From Reticulitermes speratus (lineage: Eukaryota; Arthropoda; Insecta; Blattodea; Rhinotermitidae), in NCBI GenBank assembly GCA_021186555.1, contig JAJKFL010000001.1, positions 57,816,031-57,880,030 on the forward strand: a stretch of 64,000 nucleotides of DNA, in the 5' to 3' direction. The translations under genes and the position numbers were made by a program. This document shows, piece by piece, positions 12,430-26,400 of this stretch. Every line of letters starts with the position of its first letter. Positions within the stretch are counted from its first letter, which is position 1. Under the pieces are notes generated by a model that was not told the DNA's origin, searched no databases, and saw only the letters and a program-made list of their open reading frames with translations.

Positions 12430-15400
12430 TGCAAAGACCCCAAAACAGGATCAACATTAAAAATGTTTGAATGTTTCTTCAGCTCTCCCAAGCTTCCAAC
12501 ATTTTCATATCTACACAGACACAGGATAATGGTTATTATTACGATAAGTATACATTCACAGTCACTTCATATAAATAACTGATCTAATAATTTAGAGAAT
12601 TCAGCAATTGGTTTATTAGATATGCTAGAGCAAAACAAAATTATGGACACTTTAAAAATGCATATTTCTCATTAAGGTTGCACAACCTCAACGCTGGTAG
12701 GAAACAATGTAACATGTATTAAGTAATGGCACAGATAATGGCAGTATAGCTGTGACACCCGACAGTCCAACTCCACAATGACAGCACTTTGTCCCTGCAA
12801 ATACATGATAAGTGATGAGAAGAGGGATGGGCATGACACAGACAGTGAATGCAGATGTCAGCACATTATGATATTTAAGGTACAGGGCTCACATCAACAC
12901 TTGGATTAAATACTTGCTGCAGTAACTGTATGGAATTTAACAAACAGTTTTAGCATCATAGCATCTTCCACATTCTCAAAGTATGTTCACATACTAACAA
13001 AGTAACCTTCCACTTAAATCTGTGGAAAGACACAACAGCTTGTCAAATATAGTAATTTTTACACCTGCCCATCCCTGAAATAGTTTCTCTACAGTTGTTT
13101 GCTATTTATTTAATTTGCATTATTTTATATTAAAACTATTTCTGTACAAGTGATCTGCATTCCAAAACTTTTGCAACATGAATATTGACAGCCCTGTTAG
13201 ACTGTTACAACCACAATTTCAGTCTATGGACAAACAAACATTGTCTAGATGACCTCACTAGAAATGGTCGATCGAAATCACCCGTAGTAGTTTGTCATCT
13301 ATCAAGGGAATATTTATTCACTACGACTGCCACCAGTTTTTACTACATACATATTAGTGCTGCAAATCACTTTTTAAAACCCAGTAGATCCATGGAATAC
13401 AAATTTAATGTAATCCATATTCCGTGCAATAGATTGATTATACAGCATTTAATCCAAAAAACTGCACAATCAATAATAAATAATCATTTCTCACTTATGT
13501 TCCTTTGTCACAGGGCCAAGTCAGTAACATATGACAACGCTTACAATTCCTGCGAAGACCACACAGGACAGCACATGGCTCTGATATTGTTCAATCATCA
13601 GATGTAATTTGTGAAGGAGTCACGTTAGAAAGAAGGGGAAGATTCATTTTTTTCTGTCTTTACACCACTCAAATAATCCTTTAGAAAATATTTCTGTTTT
13701 TTCATTTTCCCCTCTTCAACTCAGTAGGCAAAAAAATCATTCTTAGGTAGAAAAAAATATTGGAGAGACATTTACCCCCCTTCCACCCCTAAGTTACGCC
13801 TATGTTGTTAAGTTTAGGAGCCGATAGCACTTCTGTGCCCAGAAGCAGGAGCCTCCAGTACTCAATTCTAATGATACTGAGAGGTACATCATAGTCTTCT
13901 GCACTATGAATACCAACAGAGCTTTGGTTAAAGGAATTAAGTTTTATATTCTTTGTTTCCAGAAGCGGTTAACGGCTCAAGACGACTGATGCTGCTCATA
14001 TTCTGCCAGCACTTCATTTTCATCTGCACCTTCACAGCTCATACTTGTCACATGTTACCGACTTGGCCTTGTGACAGAGGAACAAAGTGATACATGATTA
14101 CATATTATTGCTCGTGCAATTTGTTGGATCAAATACTGTATAATCAATTAATACAATTATAACATGTTTTGTATGTGACTGGAGTACTTCCTACTCAGTT
14201 CCAGGTAACATACACTGTACTGTAATGTGCACTACGTGCCAGCTGTCACACCCCTCACGAAGTTTGATATGAATGCAAAATGTCACAACAGTTAAATTCA
14301 GTCATGTCAACATTATACAGTTATTATATACAATATTAATTTCAACATTACACTATACTGTTAATGATAATGCTGGTCTCATATACACAATTCCATGTAC
14401 ACAGCAGTCATGTGAATCCCACAGAGTCCTTGCAGGGGCAAGGTCTAGGAAAGCCATACAAACGTTGATATATCTTGAGGGACATCACAATAATTGGTGA
14501 CAAACATTTTCACAAGAATATGATGATGATGATACACATTTTATGTACAATGGACCATTAATGTCACATGATCTGCTCCCACAAACATGCTCTCCCATTT
14601 ACCATAAATTTGAGAACAGGTGACAATAAGATGCAGAAGCATCCCAAAATGGACATAATGATAGAATGAGAGTCGTACCTTGCCAACTAAGACAAGTAAC
14701 GAGAATTCTACAAACTTCATTTAAGGTTAAGGTGTGTGAGGGAACAAGCTATTCTTAATCATGGATAAAACAGTGATGGGTCAGTCTAGGATACTACATT
14801 TGAATTAAAGACCAGTTCTATGTTGAAAGCTAAAAAAAAATTGTAGATGGCTGTATCTGTTTTATAGCAAATGTTAGACTTTTTTAACACAACATATTTC
14901 AAATATGAAGAGATGTAAACAAAATATGTTGGCAAAGACTATATTTTAATTCTGCCTGACAGTAACTTGAGGAGATGCTTATCAACATCAACTTCTGTTC
15001 ATGTAACTTACAAGTTCATTGTGCTTTTATTGTAGAGCACACTTCCACCACAGGAAGACATGTTACTTTGAGTTTCGATTTTTTATTGTCATTGCTGTAC
15101 CCCCTTCAACCTATGTATTCTGTACAGTTTCAGGTTCACAACAGTTGGACTTCATTTCATACCTACATTGGTTATGTCTTTCCTTTAGAAGTGTTATTGC
15201 TGAGAAAGTGTGGTACATGCAGTTCACAGATGATACATTCCACTCAAATTTATTGTTCTGTACACAGTGTGCCTGGCTATCAGCATTTTCGGACACAGCA
15301 GACACCTGACAAACAGTCCAGGCATTTGAAATCTGTGTTCCATTTCTTACGGCAGTGCATTTGTGAACAGGAAGGAACTTGCATCATGTGATGAAAGTGC

Positions 15401-16228
15401 AGCACTCATTACTGTGGAATTAATTTTTTGGCAATTGTTCCATATGATGAGGAAACAGGGGCAGAATACCTCAACGTACAGGATGTGGCCTGTGCAACAA
15501 ACATCTTGACTAGGTTGGTGGGACTGGTGAGATATCTTCAAGTTGGTGGTGGTGTGGTGTTTTGACTCACAGCTCCTACACTGTCTCGATCAACCTTTCA
15601 AGAAAATTCAAAACAAAGGCTCAAAAATACTGTATGAAAACATCTTCCGCAGTAACTTGTGATTCCTGAAGAACAGAACAACAGGTAAAAATTTATTAAC
15701 TTTTACAACTGGACAGCATTACCCAGAATAAACAACTATACCGTCACTGAATATATTTTTTCAGAATCTGCTCCCACTCCATTCAATAAGGGTAACCTGA
15801 ATGAGATTATCCACGAAGTAAGTGATGGTTGGATACATGTAATCAGAATTTCTTCAGATGAATGTTTATCATGCCTAGTTCAGTAACTCTTCACTTTGTA
15901 CTATGCACTTGGAAGTATCAAAATAAGAGTTCACAAAATTAACTGTTTGAGTAAACTAAGTACAGTGTTATGTTATCACATGTGTTTAATAGACAGTAAA
16001 GAAATTGAAATCCGGAGTGAAAGATGGACATAAAAATGAAACTGTAATACATAAAACTCATATACAAATCTTTACAATTAAGAAATAACAGAAGAAGATA
16101 TCCACTGCAATAATATTTTACTCATTCCTGGTTACAAATATTCAAAGCACACAAAAACGAACAGCAGGAAAAGGAACTGCTTGTGCTTTACCATGTAAGG
16201 GTAAGAAAGGTAAAGCTGAAGGCATACA

Positions 16229-16247
16229 GGGGGGGGGGGGGGGGGGG
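16229..16247. repeat. Poly-G run of 19
   Basis: An uninterrupted G homopolymer followed by AGAGAGG. Confidence 0.95.
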
Positions 16248-17288
16248 AGAGAGGTATAGATAGATCTACTTGTTCTCAATGTGTGGCTAATTAGAGTGAA
16301 GGAAATTTCTTTTTGATCCAATTTTGCACTAATCATCCTTCAATTGACTGGGTTTCTCTTATGCATTCTAAGAAGAAACAGGAACCATGTTGAGTTATAC
16401 TCATTCATCTGACCACCCACACATTAGCCAGCCACTTGGAAACAGAAAAAGAGTTTACATGAGAAATAAGACACACTTATGAGTATGCACAGTCTAATCC
16501 AAATTTGGTAGCATATGTATAGAAATCCCATTTACCATGGCTTTCCCGGGAGTCTCGGTTTTGTGGGTTTTAAAGACCTCTGTCCTGGTGTCCCACAAAA
16601 TTCGGTTTGGGACGTCACATGTCCCATGTTTTTCCTAGTCATAAAAGTATTATATTTCTGACAATTAGTATGAAGAGTTTGACTTTCCTATGGTAGGAAA
16701 AAAACAGCTACAGGAGTAGGGCAGCCATCATCCAGCAACAGAGAGGAAGAAACAGGAGAGTGGGATATGTTGATCAGTGGTTACAGAGTCTGGACTGAGA
16801 CTGCGAAGGGTGAAGAGTGGATACATAATACATATGTAGTACCATATACAGGAGCAAATTTCTGTAATGAATGCTTTCAAGAACCAAAATAAGAAGTGAG
16901 AATGAACAAAGTTAAAAAGACAGGAACTAAGCTATGTGAAAATCGGTAGATTCTTTTACAACTTTCACCATGGGTAGTTGCATTCATTATTAACAGTGTT
17001 TTTTTATTGGAAATTTTTAGATTTAAAAATGTATGATGTACAGTGGATAATACAACAGATGAAGACACGGACATTTAAAATGAAAACAGCCCACCCATCA
17101 AGTAAGTTGAGAATTGAAAGGCCATATGCTAATGATTAAAGGCTGATTTCAGCTACACGTGGAACAGGGGTTTATACCGATATACATAAAAATGAAATCT
17201 CTCCAACAGCTTTTAGGAATGCTTGTGAGGCAAAGGTTACAGAATAATATGCTTGAACGGTAGTATAATGCTGAGCTGTGGTACTCAC

Positions 17289-17432
17289 CTCATTCTGCTG
17301 ATGAATTGGGTCATCATGGCCATCGCCATGCCTGCAGTTTGAGTCATCCTCCTCCAGATCCAGCAAATCAGGACCCAGAGACACTTGATCAGGATCTGAG
17401 TATTCTTGTAGCAGGCAAACACTCCATTCATT
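17289..17432 (-). CDS. brp: brp exon 14 of window (acidic tail, probably not the last exon)
   Basis: This exon has 48 codons, phase 0 to 0, after acceptor TGTACCAG. It begins [16 protein letters not shown] and continues with the acidic block [13 protein letters not shown] and a His-rich piece [14 protein letters not shown]. The start sits where vertebrate ERC has NRMKLMADNYEDD. Coiled-coil character ends here. A strong donor GTGAGT follows, pointing to at least one more exon. If that donor is skipped, the frame adds 38 residues (VSTTAQHYTTVQAYY...) and stops at 17172. Which ending is used cannot be told from sequence. Confidence 0.8.
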
Positions 17433-20400
17433 CTGGTACAAACACAAAAACTTACAAAATGTTTATTAGAGATGGCTAAACTGTAGAATTTAGGCCCATC
17501 AACTTACGGTTTATACAATTCACATCTTACCACTTTTCATTGAATGTACAAGGTATGTGCCTTTTTTCCTCCTGATGATTTGGTTATAGTTTATTTAATG
17601 ATACTATTCCTATCTCAGTACATATGGCATCAGAGAGTAGGTTCATGCAGTGCATAATGAAAGGAAGAGGCTGATGAAAGGAGTGTTGCATAGTCAGCAG
17701 GTCCTGCCTACAAACCTGGAGGCAGTCTATCCTGGTTGAAGCTTTTCCTCAGTCCCTCCAACCAAATGCTGGGATAGTTCCTCTAATCAGGCAAAGTTCA
17801 TTTCCTTCCATGTCCTTTCTAACTAATTATTCACCTATTATCGTACTATTCAATGCTACAGTCTGAGCTCCTGACAGCAGTGTTAAATAAAACACCAGCC
17901 AGATTCTTAAATACCTCCAAAAAAATGACCGTGTATAATGTGTGTGTGTTTAATAATATTACATACTTTCCTATAAGTTTTAACCAAAACCATTATTAGA
18001 ATTAACTTATTTCCCTCTTAAGCTGCAACAGCTTTTGTTTTATATGTCAAATTATCTCTTCTCTCAAATGTAGTACACTGCTCTGTCAAAAGAACTTTAC
18101 CAAGTTTTCAACACATTTTAAAGTTTTTCTTAGACTGTGCCAGTACCTTGTTTTGTCATTAAATACAACAGCCTTATGCTCTTTAACCAAATAATGCCTT
18201 TTACCTAGTGACATATGCCAAAGAAAATCTAAATATAGACTTGAGGCTATTTAAGAATAGCTGAAAGTGAAGGCAAGCAGCCATTTAAAGAAGTGTTGAA
18301 AAGGTTTCTAATAACAACACATATACAAATAACAATAACATTACACACATTTGGTGACATAATGTGATTGTGGGAGAAAAGCGGAGATTTGTGTAGGGTG
18401 CAATTGTGTGGTGCTGGATCATATTATTTGAACTAAGGAAGTGCCATTCACCTCTTCCTTCAGTTTCTCCATGAGTCGCCTTCGATCAGCATGCAGCTGG
18501 TCAGCCTGTTCTGCCTGCCAAGCAGTTCTGATCCCAGACACTTCCAGCAGTGCCAAGTGAGCATCCTTCTCGCTTATAGCAGCCTCAAGAGCCTCCTGCC
18601 TGCATGCAGAAAAGGAAGCAAAGTTCTATAAAAGAAACTGACACACACTTGTGTCATAAAGAAAGAGAGAAAAAAAAAAGACAAAGTATGGATGGCTAAA
18701 TGAAAATATCTGAATGAGATTTGAGGTTATCACAATAATGGATAACTTTTAAGATTATGGCCTCCTGGAATGCGATGATGTGCTGATCAGTAGGTACCTA
18801 GGCTTCTGGAATGCGATGATGTGTGCTGACCAACAGTGGTATCTAGGGTTCTGGAATGTGACACTGTGTATTTTCACAGACAAGACCTGTCTACAAACCT
18901 TCACGAAGTCACATTCTAGAAAACCATAATCTTCACATTGCTGAAGTTCATAACTGGTTACACAATACTGGACTGCTGTCAACTTCATGTTTTGAACATC
19001 TATAAATACACTCTTTCTCCACTCTGTTTTTCATTTCATCTCCTTTCCATTGTTCCAACACTTGCATATCTCAAGGGACATAATAGGAGCCTTGTTTTAG
19101 TGTTTAACAACTGTCCACTCACTGTAAAACTGCATCCATTTTCCAAGGAATTTTCTGTTTCATTATTTATATAAAATACACTTTTTTATTTTTATTAAAT
19201 GTTTCTGTTCTGGTCACTGTGTCTGAATGTATCTGCAACACTTCAATAAAGATACTTCATCTACAAAGTAGGGTAAGGTTGACCATGTGCTTAACTCTTT
19301 AGTGTTGTGGCTTTTAAACCCAGTCCACAGCAGGATGTGGGGGCACTATGTAAGGGTATTTAAATTTTACTGGAGCAAGTTGCAAATTTCCTGTAATTTG
19401 ATCTGAAATAACTTCTGTAATTTTTTCTGTATATGAATGACACTTGCAACAATATTTTCCTACAGACTGTAGATAATATATATGCCTCTTGCACTGCTTC
19501 AATAATTTTTCTATGTTCAGTAGGCCTTGAAACACGCATCAACACACAGAGCAATATTACAGTCCTACCACTAATATAAAGTCTCCCTTGTTTTGTCATG
19601 CTTGCTGCAGACCACAAACCATGCTACTGGTATACATTTCTCTTCACTAGATGTATTCTTCTTGGAAAAGGGCATTCTGTTAGTCTCTTTATGGAGTTAT
19701 CACCAACATGGTGACCTGGTACTCTATGCTGCAATGGATGCTGTACCAACAAACCCTCAACCACATCTGTCCTTAATTTTATATGGGCAGCATTCCATCC
19801 TATGTTTTCCTATATATGACTTAGAGGACTGAGAACTGTGGCACTGAGCAGCCTTCTGAACTATTTCACATTACAGCATATTCAATCTTTTCTCCTCCAC
19901 TAGGTGCACTTGGAGGTGTGCAGTCAGCTTCACACATTTACTTTGACCCTATGGAAAGAGCCCCTGGTCCCCATTAAATAAGAGTCTGGATGGGTCCCAG
20001 AGCCAGTCTGAATGCTGTGAAGAAAAGAATCTCTTTTCCCTGCTTGAATGGAACCATCCTTCCTTGCTCATCCAGACTGCAGCCTAGTCACTACACCAAC
20101 TGAGATATCCTGGCTTTGTATGCAGTCTATCATAATGTGTCACGGCTTCTAATGTTACACGATACTGACTTCCACTGCCATGCCACTGCTCCACACACAT
20201 AAATGAGCCATGTAATCTTCCAACTGAATCAAGCCCTACCAAATTTGTCAACGGTATCCTAAAAATGTAAAGGTTATTTAAACTGATAATTTATTATTAG
20301 TTTCTTTTAAACGGGTTGTGTCTGGTAGCTTATCAAGTATAGTGCAGAAGGCGGTAGGTTGGAAGATGTAGAAATTTGGATTCCATTCCCAGTAGGGGCA

Positions 20401-23400
20401 CCAAATTTCTGTCTTCTCCGAAGTTCAGACCAGCTGTGCGGCCAACCCAGCCTTGTTTCCAATGGATGCTGGGGGGTCTTCCCTAGGGTTAAGTCACTGA
20501 GGCATGAAGCTGACCACTCACCTCCATTTAGTGCTGAAGTTAAGAATGAACTGAGCTATAACTCTACTCCCCCATTCATCTTTACGATGCATTGCTTAAT
20601 TAAGCAGAGGTACTATTTTTTTTTTTTCCTATGGCTTGACAGCCCCTAGGGGGCCTAGGCCACCTCATTGTTGAGGCTTCAGGATCACACACTTTAGACA
20701 CACCACACTCGGTAGGACTCCTCTGTACAAGTGACCAGCCCGACACAGAGACGTCTACCTGACAACACACAACACTCACAACAGACAGACATCCGTGCCC
20801 CCAGCGGGATGCAAACCCACAATCCCTGCAAGCGAGCAGCCGTAGACCCACGCCTTAGGAGGTACTCTTTACCTTTGGTAAGTAATTTAGATTATTTATA
20901 GAAAATTGTGAATTGTATTCATGTACAAGAATCTTGAACTTTCACAAGGGCTGGTAAATTCCTGGAGGATAGTCCTGGTAGAGCAATAATTTTATACTAT
21001 CACCTAAGTGTTGTTTGCAAGACACCAATATTTAACAGTGAGATACTTCAAGTTTGCATAAGTTCATGTTTATTAGGAAGCATTTGTTACTTAACCATAG
21101 TGAAGTTAAGGTACAATTTTTGTCATTGTCATCATCAGAAACTGCTTCTACCAATCAGCATTTAAGTAGCCTTTGGAAACAACTGGAATTTCTTAACATG
21201 AAAACTACAGTATGTGGCCCTTAACTTAAATTAATATATCCACCCCTAGCTTATAGCCTTGTTACTGTACTTCACTGCACTCTTAGCTGCAAACATTTAA
21301 GCACACTCCAGCTCCATATAGCCCTGACAGCATCCTACAGCACCAGTTTTACAGTGCAGAAACGTACTTCATTCGGGCAAGATCTTGGAGGTGTCCTCTC
21401 CTTTCTGCCAACAGCTGTGTGAGTCGTCTCTCAAAATCTTGTAGGCGGGTCAGCAACGGTCTGCAGGTGCTGCAACGTAAGGCATGTGCTGTCTGCAGGG
21501 ACAGCAGCCTCTGTTCCAGTTTACCAACCTGCAAGATATGTGTATTTCAGGAAAGCATCTGTTACACAGCCTGCCTGGTGACTGAAATTAATTTAAAGTC
21601 TTAAATTTAATACAGTAGGTATATTGTTAAGGTGTCTTATGCATTTACTTACTGGTACAGAAGAGCGAGTCTCTGTACCATCCACTAGTAACACAGCAGT
21701 GAAGTTTCTAGAGGCAGGTACTCTAAGTGTCTCACAACATACAGAACAAGCAGTAGCCAACAAATTTAATTACTACTAGCACATCAAAACATATATATTT
21801 AAAATATAAACAATGAGTCTCCTGTGTGAAATTAACCACAAAGAGGTGTCACAATCTCTAAACATCAAGATTCAAATTAAAGAACTATACAAGAGTGTAT
21901 CTGATGTAACTGAAATTGTGAAGCATCAATTTTCCGAAGTTCTGGGATGCTAGATTCTACTCATCATGATTCAGCCAATCACACATTAAATGCTGCAAAA
22001 GTGAGAGAGAAGAAAATGAAGCAATGTTCAAACACAAACTATTAGACCAAGGAAAGGAAATTAAAGATGAAAAAGTCATTAATTGTGAAGTCATGACATT
22101 TTCAGCTGTCATAAAATAACTACAAAACTGTAACATGATGACTATAATTTGTGGACATCTGACAAAGACACGGTGTGGTAATATACTATGCAGATGTCTT
22201 GGTGATTAGGAGTATATGCAATGTCTTCTCAGGTGATCAACTATGTAAACGTGGAGCTTATGACTGTCTCTCTTGCCATCATTGTAATTTACTGTGATAA
22301 GCAACATGGCTGCATAAGAGCATGTGGTGGGCATAAATACAACATGCAGTAGCACAATTCATTACACCAACCCTGTTGAGACAGTGTCTCTGAAATGTTG
22401 GTCATCAGCTCCACACTGACATGGCAGATTGCCTGAGAAAACTAACCCCACTGCATTAGTGCAGCACATTACCACATATAAGAAGAGATGGTGAGATCAT
22501 ATGCATAATGAGAGAAAAGATAACCCAAGAATAGGATGGAATTATAACACAACACAGCAAGGATATGAGCAAGGGAAAGAGGATGCTGGAGAGAGGATAC
22601 TTAGACCAGTGCAACTTTCAATTTGCATAAACCATGACAAAAAAATTCATGATTTGAAATGTTTGCAGACGTCACTGGAGCAATAAAATCTACAAGGATG
22701 AGACAAGTGCAGGATGTGGCACACATACTCACAGAAGAGGAAAGAAATCACACATGTTGTTGGTAGGAAAACCTGAAGAAAAGAAACTGCTTGGAAGACC
22801 TAAGCATAGATCAAGGAATAATATTAAAATGTATCTTAAAGAAATGGCTTGTAGGGCACAGACTGGATTCAGCTTGCTCAGGATAGGGACCAGTGGGTGC
22901 AGGTGTTTCATAAAAGCCAGAATTTCTTGACTAGTTGAGGTACTATTAGCTTCTTATGGAAAACTCTGGTCCACAGAGTCACACTGTTAATCCACGAAGA
23001 CAACAAACAAACAAGATTACCATCTTTGCCCATATTATTTTGCAATATAAATTAACCCATCTTCATACTTCCTCACTTCAAACAGACCGCCCTCTGCAAA
23101 AATCACTAAACTGTAATTTCACTGGTCTCTATGTGCCACTGCAGCCTACCGTTTTCCTAAACCCCATATATAAAGCAATCCCATTACAGGCCTGGACAGG
23201 CCCTTAGGGTTCCAGGAGGTTGAGGCTCCCAGATTTCTAGACAATTGGCACATGAAGATGGTAAGGTTGTCAGCCCTACGCACCGGCCGCCTTTACCCCC
23301 CAGGAAATATTTCTGGTACCCATTTCTGTTAGAGGCTGAGTCGACCCCAGGGCCATAGTGCGACCGAAAGGATTATGTCAATGAAAAATTCCAATGACAC

Positions 23401-26400
23401 CATCGGGAATCGAACCTGCAACCTTCCGGCTTGTAGCGCAATGCCTCAACCAACTGCACCACCGCACGCCTAAACCCCATAGTACCGTGACAATATTGTC
23501 ACAGATGGCAGCAGAAACCACTGTATGTAATCTTGGTGTTTTACTGAAGACTATGCTCATAGTGGCCACTGACTGTATCATGATTGTGTGTAGGCATATT
23601 TAAGGATGAATACATTAAACAATAGAGTATGCCTTTCACCACAAAGAGTCCCAATAAAATCACAACTGTGCAACAGCACTGCATGAAGATCTATACAGAA
23701 TTTTATCCAGGTTAGAAGAAAAACAAAAATAAAATTTCATTCATGCCTGTAGTAAAGTATGTCTTTCATAGCATTGATTTTCATTAAATAAAATTGCTCA
23801 ATGGCATTATGTGGAGATTTATACTGACTTTCATCCAAACTGGAGAAGAAATCTGGAAATTATGGGTTCAAATTCAAATACGCCCTCAAGTAAAGTATGA
23901 CTGTCACTGTACCGATTTTCATGAAGCTCATGCTTCCTTGACAACTCTTTTGTAAAGAATCTGTGTACCGAATTTCATGAAAATCCAACAAATGGTTTAG
24001 CCAGTGATATTAGGTCACAGATGGGCAGACAGGCTGACTGACATGTTCTTCATGTAAAGCTACTTTTTTAATTCGTAAAGCATGCCTAAAACTTACACTA
24101 ACTCACAGAGTAAATATGCTGACACATTCTGAAAAGTACAGTGCTTACGGATTCATAATTCAAACTTCAGGCCTTAATTCTATGTGACTACATCCTAGTA
24201 TTAGCAGCATTCTGCACTGGTGCATTTAATTTCTGCATATATGAAAGAAAACTTCCATATTTTTACACGCGTTTGCAAAATTTCAAAAAGCTTCGGCATG
24301 TCTGTCTACACATCCACATGGAACTTCGGCTTCCACTGGATGAATTTTCATGAAATCTTAAGACATGAGGATTTTTTGAAAATCTGCATGAAAATTGAAG
24401 TTTGATTAAAATCTGACAAAAATAATCGGTACTTTACATGAAGACCCATGAACATTTATGATATTTAATTAATTACTGAATTATTCTTAAAATGAGAAAT
24501 GTTTCAAACAAAAGTTGTAGAGAAAATAAAAACATTCATATTATGATGAATAAATGGAAAATATGGTAGAGCCTGACAGGTCACAGATGACAATACAATA
24601 TGGTGCATTCAATCTGCATGCCAGATAACTAAGGCAAGAATACAGACACACACTCTAATTTTAATATTTATTGCTTTTCCATGGCAACAATGGGTATGAG
24701 AATTTGCCGCAACATTACATTACATGTACATTGCCTGTCCTGTAAATTGTTAATATGTGACATTTTTATAATCAAAGAATAAAATGTATCAAGGTATATA
24801 AAATAACAATGAAGGGGTGAGGGGATATCACAGTTGAGAATTTGAAAAATGATGGCACTTTTCACAGTTTATGTTGTAAAACTTGAGTAAGAACAAAGGC
24901 ATTCATAAAAATTCGGGGTGTTTAAAATATTTTTGCAAGTTGTGTCAAAGAATGTACCAGTTATGCAGAATTCAAGGTAGAGGTATACTGGAGAAGATAA
25001 ATGTTTCATTGGTAAATGGAAATACAGATAACTACACAGCAAAGAAAATGAGCCTAAAGCCATAGAAGGCAGAAGGAGAAAATGCAAAACTGACAGTCAA
25101 ACTTACACTAGTTCTTATAACAATGACATATGTAATCATGATCTCTGGAAAGTCCTTGTGTCACACAGTCACTGACCTTTTCCATGATCTGCTTCCTGCG
25201 TGACTCTTCTTGATGCAACACCATCTCCCGCTCAGCTGTGATAAGTACACTCTCTCTCAGTGCTTCCTCCAGTTCCTCAATACGTTCATCTTTCTGGTGC
25301 ACTACCCCACCAGTTCCTCCAGTTCTGTCATGTGACTGTGGTCCTTCAAGGCAATCTCCAGGGCACGGATCTCTTGTTCCATGTCCACAATCTTTGCATC
25401 TTTCTTTGCCACTTCCTCACGTAACGCCTTATGTTGGCCTATCAGGGCATCCTCAACAATATGAACATCTTGCTCCAGCTCCATCAGTCTACTTTCCTCC
25501 TTCAGCTCCTGAACTGTCTGGACATTGTCCTCTTTGATGTTTGCCTCCACAGATTTATCCTGCACTTCCACCTATATTTGTGTTGCAGTTGCATGGGGAT
25601 CAGGTTTAATGAAACAAAATAAAATTCTGCCCCAAAGTTATACTACATGTGGTTTGGAAAATGAAAATAACAGTAAAAGTAAATCACTGCTGTTAAAATG
25701 TAAGTATGAATGAAATCAATATTGATATTTTCATTACTATTCATTAATATAAAAAATAATAGTTTTTGTAATCAAAATATTGGAGTGCTGTGACGCAAAT
25801 TTCTGTCCATTTGTCCAGCATTAACAATGGAACAGCCCTTGAAAGAACATGCTAAAAGTTGTACTAAATAAATTAATGTTATTTGAGTCCAAACAGTAAC
25901 ATGAGAGCACTAGAAAAAACTCTTGAGGAAACCAGCGGGGCCAGCCTAATGGCACATGCACCAACAGAACAAATCAAGCAAGGGTTCGAGTAGAGGGAAA
26001 AAGAAAGAAAGAGAAAGAATCATATTAGTCTCACAACAAGAGCTAGATGAAGCTACTATGGCCTATTATAAGTTTAGAAGAGATAATATTATGGGCTCTT
26101 ACTTCTAATGGCTTGACTTACACAAGGTCAAATACTCTGCTTCAGTTTTCAGACACTGAACTGTGATGCAGTTACGTTTATTTATATGACGTTAGTGAAG
26201 TCAGTCATAGCAACTTATGCGACATTTGGAGTTCTCGCATCAGTGAGTACTCAGATTGTGGCCTTCTGAGATGTGATATCATGAAATTTGGTATATATGT
26301 ACAAATGGTTTTGATAAATTTTAAATGATCCATAACCGTGCATTGAGCAATTAGATATGATATCAATAACAACAAATGCACATAAGTGCATGATGGTGTA

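Larger units (their letters stand above)
1..17288. other. 3' flank or terminal intron of brp, no gene recognised
   Basis: About 17 kb of AT-rich sequence with only short, uninformative reading frames. It holds SINE pieces (about 120-325 and 5875-6003), several foldback copies, an inverted-repeat element (9457-9932), a degenerate tandem repeat (7088-7315), TA and TG microsatellites and long C or G runs. The terminal brp exon may be here, but I could not identify one: no GIWA-type C-terminus as in short vertebrate ERC, and no convincing continuation of exon 14. Confidence 0.6.
18600..21367 (-). other. brp: brp intron between exons 12 and 13, rich in SINEs
   Basis: 2.8 kb. It holds a short tandem repeat (18760-18870), three SINE copies (19905-20117, 20325-20580, 20616-20858) and otherwise unassigned AT-rich sequence. 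Confidence 0.85.
21529..25176 (-). other. brp: brp intron between exons 11 and 12
   Basis: 3.6 kb. It contains a LINE 3' fragment (22690-22985), a complete SINE (23169-23468) and stretches with the phrase ACCGAATTTCATGAAAATC common in insect repeat 3' ends (near 23900-24000 and 24330-24420). The remainder is unassigned. Confidence 0.85.

Noticed and set aside
14975-15391. Two overlapping plus-strand frames of 96 and 138 codons
   Set aside because: No recognisable motif, no supporting splice sites, and overlapping frames of similar length suggest chance.
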